Below are positions 1 to 5,049 of a stretch of 5,049 bases of DNA, piece by piece. Source of the DNA: DSM-111022 sp043424535 (GTDB lineage Bacteria > Bacillota > Bacilli > Lactobacillales > Aerococcaceae). The DNA lies in assembly GCA_043424535.1 (NCBI GenBank), contig JBHWOV010000180.1:1-5049 (forward strand). The letters are read 5' to 3'. The position numbers were made by a program, and so were the translations under genes. The notes below the pieces were generated by a model. The model saw nothing but the letters and a program-made list of their open reading frames with translations. It was not told the DNA's origin and did not search any database. Each line of letters opens with the position of its first letter. The stretch's first letter is position 1.

Positions 1-1
1 T

Positions 2-298
2 GGTGAAGCATTGGGGATGGTGAAGCAATGGCAAGAATTCTTTTATGAGAAACGATTTTCACATAGTTTATTAAATGAAAATAGTCCTGATTATGTCATG
101 CTGTCTAAGGCACTAGGAGTCGAAGCAGCAAGAGTGACTGACCCGAATGAATTAGAAGCAGCCGTAGATAAAGCGTTTGAACATGAAGGTTCATATGTGT
201 TGGAAGTATGTATTAGCTCTGAAGATTTAGTTTTCCCAATGGTTGCTGCAGGTCAATCTAATGATAAAATGAGAGGGGTCTATACATGTACAGATTAA
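2..298 (+). CDS. ilvB: Acetolactate synthase large subunit, C-terminal fragment (5' end outside window)
   Basis: This is the last 98 residues of the catalytic subunit of acetohydroxyacid synthase, a ThDP- and FAD-dependent enzyme that makes 2-acetolactate from two pyruvates, or 2-aceto-2-hydroxybutanoate from pyruvate plus 2-oxobutanoate. The reading frame is open at the left edge (first full codon at base 2), so the gene begins upstream; family members are about 560-600 residues. The visible part is the end of the C-terminal ThDP-binding domain. It begins GEALGMVKQWQEF, matching the family's GMVxQWQ segment, and its Trp (codon 29-31) aligns with the well-known herbicide-contact tryptophan. 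Near the end is FPMVAAGQSNDKM, matching the family's FPMVPxGxxNDxM. The last 13 bases overlap ilvN, the regulatory subunit gene, in another frame, which suggests translational coupling. Identity is secure from these motifs and the neighbours; a catabolic AlsS is unlikely next to ilvN. Confidence 0.95.
   Translation, partial: GEALGMVKQWQEFFYEKRFSHSLLNENSPDYVMLSKALGVEAARVTDPNELEAAVDKAFEHEGSYVLEVCISSEDLVFPMVAAGQSNDKMRGVYTCTD
271..279 (+). promoter_or_regulatory. Ribosome binding site of ilvN, inside ilvB
   Basis: A purine-rich GAGAGGGG stretch ends 7 bases before the ATG at 286 and lies within the coding sequence of ilvB. Together with the 13-base gene overlap it supports the 286 start and suggests the two subunits are translated in a coupled manner. 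Confidence 0.6.
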
Positions 299-537
299 TA
301 CAACTCAGAGTCGTGAATCGACCAGGAACATTATATCGTATTACCCAAGTTGCTTTGCGACCGAAGTATAATATAGAAACATTAACATTGATTGCTACAG
401 AAGATCCAGAAATCTCAATGATTACACTCGGAATTCAATTTCCTGAGAAAGACCCTGATAAGGCTGCACGTTTCTTAGCACGTCAATTAGCTAAGCAAGT
501 AGATGTTATTAATGCTGTTGATTTGACAGCGCAATAA
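286..537 (+). CDS. ilvN: Acetolactate synthase small (regulatory) subunit, ACT-only form
   Basis: This 83-residue protein is the regulatory partner of IlvB; family members activate the large subunit and mediate feedback inhibition by valine. Nearly the whole chain is one ACT domain (about residues 2-76), with the signature VVNRPGTLYRIT (residues 9-20) and YNIETLTL (28-35). It ends soon after the ACT domain, so it lacks the second domain of the 160-170-residue IlvH proteins and resembles the short forms such as E. coli IlvN and the staphylococcal subunit. Aligned by eye without gaps to E. coli IlvH, Asn11, Gly14 and Asn29 of the valine pocket are kept, but position 17 is Tyr instead of Ser. 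The start overlaps ilvB by 13 bases and has its own ribosome binding site. ilvC follows after 40 bases. The assignment is firm; the strength of valine inhibition cannot be read from sequence. Confidence 0.93.
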   Translation: MYRLIQLRVVNRPGTLYRITQVALRPKYNIETLTLIATEDPEISMITLGIQFPEKDPDKAARFLARQLAKQVDVINAVDLTAQ

Positions 538-563
538 AAAAGTATCTAAAGTTATTTAATTAA

Positions 564-570
564 TAGGAGG
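564..570 (+). promoter_or_regulatory. Ribosome binding site of ilvC
   Basis: TAGGAGG lies 7 bases before the ATG at 578. It is a near-perfect anti-Shine-Dalgarno match and the strongest in the window, consistent with high expression of the reductoisomerase. The 40-base gap it sits in shows no convincing promoter or terminator, so ilvC is probably cotranscribed with ilvBN. Confidence 0.75.
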
Positions 571-577
571 AATAATT

Positions 578-1591
578 ATGACAGCGAAAGTTTATTATGA
601 AAGTGATGTTCAATTCAATGCCCTTGAAGGTAAGAAAATTGCCGTTCTTGGTTATGGTTCTCAAGGTGGAGCTCATGCCAAAAATTTAAGAGATAATGGA
701 CAAGATGTGATTATCGGTATCCGTCCTGGTTCGTCTGCTGAACGTGCTAAAGAAGACGGCTTTGAAGTCTTTGATGTTGCTGAAGCAACTAAACAAGCAG
801 ATGTTATCATGATCTTAATCCCAGATGAAATCCAAGGGGATGTTTATAAAGAAGAAATTGAACCAAATCTTGAAGAAGGAAATGCTATCGGTTTTGGTCA
901 TGGATTCAATATCCGCTTTGAAACCATTAAGCCACAAGACAATATCGATGTATTTATGGTCGCACCTAAAGGACCTGGACATCTTGTGCGTCGTGAATTT
1001 GAAAATGGATCAGCTGTACCTGCTCTCTTTGCAGTTCATCAAGATGCAACTGGAAATGCACGTGAAATTGCATTGTCATGGGCGAATGGTATTGGCGCGA
1101 CACGTGTTGGTGTCATTGAAACAGACTTTAAAGAAGAAACAGAAACCGATTTGTTTGGTGAACAAGCTGTATTATGTGGAGGAACAACGCATTTAGTACA
1201 AGCAGGCTTTGAAGTTCTTGTTGAGGCGGGATACCAACCAGAGGTCGCTTATTTTGAGGTATTACATGAGTTGAAATTAATTGTTGACTTAATGTATGAA
1301 GGTGGAATGGCTCATATGCGTCAATCAATCTCGAATACTGCTGAGTTTGGTGATTATGCAACAGGTCCACGAATCATCACACCAGAGACGAAAGAAAACA
1401 TGAAAGCAGTGCTAGCGGATATTCAAGCAGGTAAATTTGCTAAACAATTTACTGATGATTATCAAAATGACTTTAAAGAATTTAAAGCAATGCGTAAGCA
1501 ACATCAAGGTCATCAAATTGAAGAAGTTGGGGAAACATTGCGTGATATGATGCCATTTGTTAAATCAAATATGGTTAATACTGAAAATTAA
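578..1591 (+). CDS. ilvC: Ketol-acid reductoisomerase, class I (short form)
   Basis: The enzyme rearranges and reduces 2-acetolactate or 2-aceto-2-hydroxybutanoate to the dihydroxy acids, using Mg2+ and NAD(P)H. At 337 residues it is a normal class I (short) enzyme. The N-terminal Rossmann domain (about 1-182) carries GYGSQG at 25-30; the coenzyme-specificity loop has Arg49, Ser52 and Ser53, a pattern usually linked to NADPH preference. His108, in GHGFNI, matches the conserved active-site histidine. The C-terminal knotted helical domain (about 183-329) holds the metal ligands Asp191 and Glu195 in DLFGEQ, then Glu227 and Glu231 in the YFEVLHE segment, and Ser252 in SISNTAE. All catalytic positions are therefore present. 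Residue 31 is Gly where nearly all class I enzymes I recall have His (SQGHAHA), and residue 107 is Gly where Ala is common. It sits between ilvN and ilvA in the same orientation, as expected for the second pathway step. Confidence 0.97.
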   Translation: MTAKVYYESDVQFNALEGKKIAVLGYGSQGGAHAKNLRDNGQDVIIGIRPGSSAERAKEDGFEVFDVAEATKQADVIMILIPDEIQGDVYKEEIEPNLEEGNAIGFGHGFNIRFETIKPQDNIDVFMVAPKGPGHLVRREFENGSAVPALFAVHQDATGNAREIALSWANGIGATRVGVIETDFKEETETDLFGEQAVLCGGTTHLVQAGFEVLVEAGYQPEVAYFEVLHELKLIVDLMYEGGMAHMRQSISNTAEFGDYATGPRIITPETKENMKAVLADIQAGKFAKQFTDDYQNDFKEFKAMRKQHQGHQIEEVGETLRDMMPFVKSNMVNTEN

Positions 1592-1615
1592 TATTGATAA
1601 GATAAATGTAATATT

Positions 1616-1630
1616 TAATTTCTGAAAAAC
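1616..1630 (+). promoter_or_regulatory. Possible CodY box upstream of ilvA
   Basis: The 15 bases match the CodY consensus AATTTTCWGAAAATT at 11 of 15 positions, with a perfect TTTCTGAAAA core. CodY is the GTP- and branched-chain-amino-acid-responsive repressor of Bacilli, and ilv operons are classic targets. The site lies just upstream of the putative ilvA -10 box. A second, weaker match (10/15) overlaps the end of ilvC at 1575-1589. In AT-rich DNA such matches also arise by chance, so confidence is limited. Confidence 0.35.
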
Positions 1631-1653
1631 TTATTCTTTTTTTCACAGGCAAA

Positions 1654-1662
1654 TGATAAAAT
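1654..1662 (+). promoter_or_regulatory. Possible extended -10 promoter element for ilvA
   Basis: TGATAAAAT fits the extended -10 form TGnTATAAT with one mismatch. The -35 region 17 bases upstream (about 1634-1639) is poor, as is common with extended -10 promoters. Transcription would start near 1669, giving a leader of about 128 bases that contains the inverted repeats before ilvA. This would allow ilvA-ilvD to be expressed separately from ilvBNC. It is a prediction from one box only. Confidence 0.3.
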
Positions 1663-1729
1663 TCACTGTTTGATTTTTTAAACAGAGTTCAGTGATTAAT
1701 TTTTAGTAAAATTAATTAGCCTGACTGAA
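1663..1729 (+). promoter_or_regulatory. Inverted repeats that can form alternative hairpins in the ilvA leader
   Basis: Three pairings can be drawn. CTGTTT (1666-1671) pairs with AAACAG (1680-1685). ATTAATTTT (1695-1703) pairs perfectly with AAAATTAAT (1708-1716) over a 4-base loop, and an outer stem TTCAGT (1688-1693) with ACTGAA (1724-1729) encloses it. Alternatively TCACTG (1663-1668) pairs with CAGTGA (1690-1695), which excludes the outer stem of the second hairpin. No U-tract directly follows, so this is not a standard terminator. It could be an mRNA processing or stability element or a protein-binding dyad; the function is unknown. Confidence 0.4.
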
Positions 1730-1782
1730 TAGTTTTAATAAGTGCTAGACATTTTTTGTCAATGAGATAAAAATAATAGATG

Positions 1783-1789
1783 AAAGGAG
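1783..1789 (+). promoter_or_regulatory. Ribosome binding site that sets the ilvA start at GTG 1797
   Basis: AAAGGAG ends only 1 base before the ATG at 1791, which is too close for initiation there. It ends 7 bases before the in-frame GTG at 1797, the same spacing seen for ilvC and ilvD. This decides in favour of the GTG start. Confidence 0.75.
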
Positions 1790-1796
1790 AATGAGA

Positions 1797-3056
1797 GTGA
1801 CGAAACCACTAGTAACCAAAAATGATGTATTAAAAGCTTATCGTATATTAAAGCCAGTTGTTAATCAAACCCCATTACAACGCGATAATTATTTATCATC
1901 AAAATATCAAGCGAACATTTATTTAAAACGAGAAGACCTACAAATAGTAAGATCCTTTAAAATTAGAGGGGCTTATTATGCGATGACTCAATTAGATCAA
2001 GAAACTTTAGATAAAGGCGTTGTTTGTGCCTCTGCTGGAAATCATGCACAAGGTGTAGCGTTTACAGCTAATCAATTAGGATGTCCTGCACATATTTTTA
2101 TGCCAGTGACTACACCAAATCAAAAAATACAACAAGTCAATTATTTTGGAGGAGAGGCTGTAACCATTCATTTAGTCGGCGATGATTTTGACGCATGTAG
2201 TGAACAAGCCCATGCATTTAGTGAAGAAAATCAAATGCATTTTATAGAACCTTTTGATGATTTGAATGTTGTTGCTGGACAAGGTTCTGTTGCCGTAGAA
2301 ATCCATCAAGATCTAGTAGCAGAGGGAGTGACGCCAGATATTATTTTGTCTGCTATCGGCGGGGGCGGTTTAATTTCGGGAGTGTCTTCCTATATTAGTG
2401 AAGCGATGCCAGAAACAGAAGTCATTGGTGTTGAATCTGTCGGTGCACCCTCTATGAAAACATCAATCGCTAATGGAGAAATAACAAAATTATCAGAGAT
2501 GGATACGTTTTGCGATGGGACAGCAGTGGCACGCGTTGGTGATTTAACCTTTGAGATTGCTAAGGAAAATGTGCAAGAGATCATTACAGTCGAAGAAGGC
2601 TTGGTCTGTTCTAAAATATTAGATATGTACACAAGACAAGCCATTATTGCTGAACCATCAGGTGCACTAACAGTGGCAGCTCTAGACAAAATGGATAATA
2701 TCAAAGGTAAAACCATCGTCTGTATTATTTCTGGTGGCAATAATGATATTAATCGACTCGGAGAAATTGAAGAAAAAGCACTCATCTATGAAGGACGACG
2801 TCACTACTTCGTTGTTAATTTTCCACAAAGAGCTGGTGCCTTAAAAGAGTTTGTAACGGATATTTTAGGACCAGGTGATGATATCACAGTCTTTCAATAT
2901 ACAAAGAAAAGCAATCAAAATTCTGGACCTTTAGTGGTAGGAATTGATTTAGGTAAAGAAAATAAAAGAGAAGATTTACATGAGCGATTAAAAGAATTCG
3001 ATCCGAGTTTTATTTCAATCAATGAAAATTCAACATTATTTAATTTATTAGTATAA
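1797..3056 (+). CDS. ilvA: Threonine dehydratase (threonine ammonia-lyase), biosynthetic
   Basis: This PLP enzyme deaminates L-threonine to 2-oxobutanoate and ammonia, committing carbon to isoleucine. With the GTG start chosen from ribosome binding site spacing it has 419 residues (421 if ATG 1791 were used), close to the roughly 420-residue Bacilli form. The fold-type II catalytic domain (about 1-325) shows the PLP lysine Lys55 in RSFKIRGAY, SAGNHAQG from 79, the phosphate-binding GGGGL at 188-192 and SGGNN at 312-316. A C-terminal ACT-like regulatory domain (about 336-419, starting HYFVVNFPQRAGAL) marks it as the biosynthetic, isoleucine-regulated type rather than the shorter catabolic TdcB. 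It has a single such domain, not the two found in the E. coli enzyme. The N-terminus MTKPLVTKNDV resembles family starts. ilvD follows after 81 bases, so the two are probably cotranscribed. Confidence 0.95.
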   Translation: MTKPLVTKNDVLKAYRILKPVVNQTPLQRDNYLSSKYQANIYLKREDLQIVRSFKIRGAYYAMTQLDQETLDKGVVCASAGNHAQGVAFTANQLGCPAHIFMPVTTPNQKIQQVNYFGGEAVTIHLVGDDFDACSEQAHAFSEENQMHFIEPFDDLNVVAGQGSVAVEIHQDLVAEGVTPDIILSAIGGGGLISGVSSYISEAMPETEVIGVESVGAPSMKTSIANGEITKLSEMDTFCDGTAVARVGDLTFEIAKENVQEIITVEEGLVCSKILDMYTRQAIIAEPSGALTVAALDKMDNIKGKTIVCIISGGNNDINRLGEIEEKALIYEGRRHYFVVNFPQRAGALKEFVTDILGPGDDITVFQYTKKSNQNSGPLVVGIDLGKENKREDLHERLKEFDPSFISINENSTLFNLLV

Positions 3057-3062
3057 AATGAA

Positions 3063-3072
3063 ACAAGCTTGT
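3063..3072. repeat. Perfect 10-base palindrome after ilvA
   Basis: ACAAGCTTGT is its own reverse complement and begins 7 bases after the ilvA stop. With no loop it cannot form an RNA hairpin of any strength, so if functional it would be a protein site on DNA. It may be chance. Confidence 0.25.
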
Positions 3073-3097
3073 CTGTGTGCTCAGAAAATGTTAAAAT
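3070..3097 (+). promoter_or_regulatory. Possible weak promoter for ilvD
   Basis: TTGTCT (3070-3075, 4 of 6 to the -35 consensus) is followed after 16 bases by TAAAAT (3092-3097, 5 of 6), which has the TGn extension at 3089-3091. A CodY-like half site (3076-3090, 10 of 15, with an intact CAGAAAAT) overlaps the spacer. This could supply extra ilvD transcription within the operon. The evidence is consensus matching only. Confidence 0.25.
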
Positions 3098-3122
3098 TTA
3101 GTTAAATATTTCACAAGCAACT

Positions 3123-3130
3123 AGAAGGAG
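3123..3130 (+). promoter_or_regulatory. Ribosome binding site of ilvD
   Basis: AGAAGGAG ends 7 bases before the ATG at 3138, confirming that start. Confidence 0.7.
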
Positions 3131-3137
3131 AATTTAA

Positions 3138-4850
3138 ATGGAAAATGAAGAAAAACAAGATTATCGACATAAAAGTCATGTTTATGATGGTATTGTAAAA
3201 TCTCCTAACAGAGCGATGTTAAGAGCCACTGGGATGCAAGACGATGATTTTAAAAAACCAATGGTAGGTGTCATCAGTACATGGGCAGAGAATACGCCAT
3301 GTAATATTCATTTACAAGAATTGAGTAAAATTGCTAAATCAGCCCTTGTTAACAGCAATGCATGGGGTGTTCAATTCGCGACAGTCACAGTTTCTGACGG
3401 TATTTCGATGGGGACACCTGGGATGAGTTATTCATTGCCTTCCCGAGATATTATTGCAGATTCGATGGAAATCGCAGTCGGAGGACAAAATTTGGATGGT
3501 TTTATTGCAATCGGTGGTTGTGATAAAAACATGCCTGGTTCTGTCATTGCGATGGCCAATACAAATATTCCATCAATATTTGTCTATGGGGGAACAATAT
3601 CTCCTGGTCAAGATGATGAAGGTAATGATATCGATTTAGTTTCAGTATTTGAAGCAATCGGTAAATGGAATAATGGAGATATGACCGATGAAGAAGTATA
3701 TTCAGTAGAATGTTCTGCTTGTCCAGGCCCTGGAGCTTGTGGTGGCATGTATACAGCAAATACAATGGCAGCAGCTATTGAAACATTAGGGCTTTCGCTA
3801 CCAGGATCTTCATCTAACCCGGCCATGACTGGAGATAAATTGAAGGATGTCTTTGAAGCAGGTTCAGCGATGCCAGAAATCATTAAAAGAAATATTCTAC
3901 CAAGAGATATTATTACTCGAAAATCGATGGAAAATGCGATTACAGTGACGATGGCTTTAGGTGGATCAACGAATGCTATCCTTCACTTGTTAGCCATTGC
4001 ACATGCTGCGGCTGTTGATTTAACGATTGATGATTTTAATGAGATTCAAGCACGCGTACCACATTTAGCGGATTTAAAACCTTCAGGTAAATATGTTTTC
4101 CAAGATTTGTATGATGTCGGTGGTGTGCCAGCTGTTCAAAAATATTTATTAGAAAATGGGTATTTACATGGTGATTGTATTACAGTCACTGGTAAAACTT
4201 TAGCAGAAAATTTAGAAAATATGCCAGAACTCAAAGAAGGCCAACAAGTGATTATGCCTTTAGATAATCCTAAACGTGCAGATGGTCCACTCATTGTACT
4301 AAAAGGAAACTTGGCACCAGAGGGTGCGGTGGTAAAAGTATCGGGCTTAGAGGCAAGACGACATGAAGGACCTGCTAAAGTTTTTGATACTGAAGAAGAA
4401 GCGATTGAAGCTACTTTAAATGGTGAAATTGTTGATGGTGATGTTGTTACAGTAAGATACGTTGGTCCAAAAGGTGGCCCAGGAATGCCTGAAATGCTGT
4501 CGCTGTCATCCTTAATCTCCGGAAAAGGAATCAAAGTTTGTCTCATTACTGATGGACGTTTTTCAGGAGGTTCTCATGGTTTTGTAGTCGGTCATATTGC
4601 GCCTGAAGCGCAAGTAGGAGGACCGATTGCACTGTTACAAACCAATGATACAGTCATTATCGATCAAGATACGAAAGAAATAACGATGTTAGTCTCTGAT
4701 GAAGAATTAGCAGAACGTCGTAAGAAATTGAAATTACCTAAGTTACAAACACGTGGTGTACTAGGTAAATATGCGCATACGGTTTCCTCTGCATCTAAAG
4801 GAGCAGTGACGGATTTTCATAATCGGAATCCATTTGAGGAACAAGACTAA
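3138..4850 (+). CDS. ilvD: Dihydroxy-acid dehydratase
   Basis: The enzyme dehydrates 2,3-dihydroxy-isovalerate and 2,3-dihydroxy-3-methylvalerate to the 2-oxo acids, the last shared step before transamination. Its 570 residues are typical of the IlvD/Edd family. The Fe-S ligands are visible as Cys55 in TPCNIHL, Cys128 in GCDKNMPG and Cys201 in CPGPGACGGMYTAN. Asp87, Asp129, the likely carbamylated Lys130 and Glu452 in GMPEM form the Mg2+ site, and Ser476 in DGRFSGGSHG is the proposed catalytic base. GGSTN lies at 275-279. The CPGxGxCGGMYTANT form fits the [2Fe-2S] group known from plants, mycobacteria and streptococci rather than the E. coli-like [4Fe-4S] form with CPTCGSCAGM that I recall from S. 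aureus. Sugar-acid dehydratases share the fold, but position in the ilv operon makes IlvD the clear call. Tandem terminators lie about 105 bases downstream, so it is the last gene. Confidence 0.96.
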   Translation: MENEEKQDYRHKSHVYDGIVKSPNRAMLRATGMQDDDFKKPMVGVISTWAENTPCNIHLQELSKIAKSALVNSNAWGVQFATVTVSDGISMGTPGMSYSLPSRDIIADSMEIAVGGQNLDGFIAIGGCDKNMPGSVIAMANTNIPSIFVYGGTISPGQDDEGNDIDLVSVFEAIGKWNNGDMTDEEVYSVECSACPGPGACGGMYTANTMAAAIETLGLSLPGSSSNPAMTGDKLKDVFEAGSAMPEIIKRNILPRDIITRKSMENAITVTMALGGSTNAILHLLAIAHAAAVDLTIDDFNEIQARVPHLADLKPSGKYVFQDLYDVGGVPAVQKYLLENGYLHGDCITVTGKTLAENLENMPELKEGQQVIMPLDNPKRADGPLIVLKGNLAPEGAVVKVSGLEARRHEGPAKVFDTEEEAIEATLNGEIVDGDVVTVRYVGPKGGPGMPEMLSLSSLISGKGIKVCLITDGRFSGGSHGFVVGHIAPEAQVGGPIALLQTNDTVIIDQDTKEITMLVSDEELAERRKKLKLPKLQTRGVLGKYAHTVSSASKGAVTDFHNRNPFEEQD

Positions 4851-4954
4851 TCAATTTTAATTAAATTAAATTTCAGAAGTAAAAATAACATTAATGAAGT
4901 AGTCGCTAATTTTTTAAATAGGTAGTTTACTAGCTTCTTTTGTAAAATTCAAAT
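4851..4954. other. AT-rich untranslated stretch after ilvD
   Basis: I see no coding potential here, only AT-rich sequence between the ilvD stop and the terminators. One CodY-like half match (4868-4882, 10 of 15) is present but lies downstream of the operon and is most likely chance. Confidence 0.5.
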
Positions 4955-4993
4955 AAAAGAATTTTTCTACATATTGTAGAAGGATGCTTTTTT
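4955..4993 (+). terminator. Rho-independent terminator of the ilv operon (first of two)
   Basis: A long stem pairs 4955-4971 with 4975-4991 over a 3-base TAT loop. The core TTCTACA/TGTAGAA is perfect, the extension contains two G-U pairs and one A-G mismatch, and the right arm runs into a T6 tract (4988-4993). The left arm is A-rich, so on the opposite strand the hairpin is also followed by a T-rich run and may work in both directions. Confidence 0.85.
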
Positions 4994-5029
4994 AGCTATT
5001 CTTAATAAAGAATAGCTATTTTCATTTTT
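4993..5029 (+). terminator. Second, adjacent rho-independent terminator
   Basis: AGCTATTCTT (4994-5003) pairs perfectly with AAGAATAGCT (5008-5017) over the loop AATA, with one further T-A pair outside. A T-rich tail (TTTTCATTTTT) follows. It begins where the first terminator's T tract ends, giving a back-to-back pair. The T-tail lies only on the + strand side, so it acts on transcripts from ilvD. Confidence 0.75.
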
Positions 5030-5049
5030 GTTTTGTAAAATAAAATAGA

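Larger units (their letters stand above)
1592..1796. other. 205-base AT-rich ilvC-ilvA gap with dyads
   Basis: No gene fits here. The only short open frame with an ATG (1653-1673, MIKFTV) has no good ribosome binding site and no run of Ile/Val/Thr codons, so it is not a credible leader peptide. No T-box signature (AGGGTGGNACCGCG-like) is present. The gap contains a CodY-box-like sequence, an extended -10 box and several inverted repeats, listed separately. A further weak AT-only dyad spans the ilvC stop codon (1585-1595 with 1610-1621, one-base bulge). A small GACA/TGTC dyad lies at 1748-1760. Confidence 0.6.

Noticed and set aside
825..1196. 123-residue open frame on the + strand inside ilvC
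   Set aside because: It lies wholly within ilvC in another frame, has no family resemblance or ribosome binding site, and ilvC is intact with all catalytic residues.
1585..1621. Inverted repeat across the ilvC stop codon
   Set aside because: It is AT-only with a bulge and a 14-base loop; likely fortuitous in this composition and too weak to act as a terminator.
1624..1644. Terminator after ilvC formed by GAAAAA pairing with TTTTTC
   Set aside because: It has one G-C pair plus A-T pairs only, and its T tract is part of the stem itself, so it cannot act as a normal terminator.
1746..1777. Promoter TAGACA with AATAAT just before ilvA
   Set aside because: The 20-base spacing is too long, and the shorter-spaced alternatives match poorly and would start transcription almost at the ribosome binding site.
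1592..1796. T-box riboswitch or peptide-leader attenuator ahead of ilvA
   Set aside because: There is no T-box sequence, specifier-loop layout or terminator with a U tract; the only mini-ORF (1653-1673) lacks a ribosome binding site and a run of regulatory codons.
2390..2785. 131-residue open frame on the - strand within ilvA
   Set aside because: It is antisense to conserved ilvA sequence, Ser/Pro/Ile-rich as expected for the complement of this coding sequence, with no start signal.
4136..4546. 136-residue open frame on the - strand within ilvD, and shorter ones at 3544-3883
   Set aside because: All are antisense to conserved ilvD sequence, low in motif content and without ribosome binding sites.

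Overview
The window is a branched-chain amino acid (isoleucine/valine) biosynthesis cluster with every gene on the + strand, in the order ilvB (3' end only) - ilvN - ilvC - ilvA - ilvD. The DNA is AT-rich, the ribosome binding sites are strong GGAG/AGGAGG types and the terminators are U-rich, all of which point to a low-GC Bacillota, class Bacilli. From memory of family sequences, the ketol-acid reductoisomerase and threonine dehydratase look closest to those of Staphylococcaceae. That is an impression, not a search result, and the gene order differs from the ilvD-ilvB-ilvN-ilvC-leuABCD-ilvA order of Staphylococcus aureus.

Layout: positions 2-298 encode the last 98 residues of the acetolactate synthase large subunit. 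ilvN (286-537) overlaps it by 13 bases and encodes a small, ACT-domain-only regulatory subunit. After 40 bases comes ilvC (578-1591). A 205-base AT-rich gap (1592-1796) holds a possible extended -10 promoter, a CodY-box-like site and inverted repeats. ilvA follows, and ribosome binding site spacing puts its start at GTG 1797 rather than ATG 1791 (end 3056). An 81-base gap leads to ilvD (3138-4850). The last 199 bases hold no gene but contain two consecutive hairpin/U-tract terminators (4955-4993 and 4993-5029) that close the operon.

How the genes work together: IlvA deaminates threonine to 2-oxobutanoate. IlvBN condenses pyruvate with pyruvate or with 2-oxobutanoate. IlvC isomerises and reduces the acetohydroxy acids, and IlvD dehydrates the diols to the 2-oxo acids that a transaminase (not in the window) converts to valine and isoleucine. 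All catalytic residues I could locate are intact and no gene is broken. I see no mobile element, CRISPR array, RNA gene or unknown protein, and no evidence for a previously undescribed system. The observations most worth a second look are the structured ilvC-ilvA gap and a few unusual residues in IlvN and IlvC.
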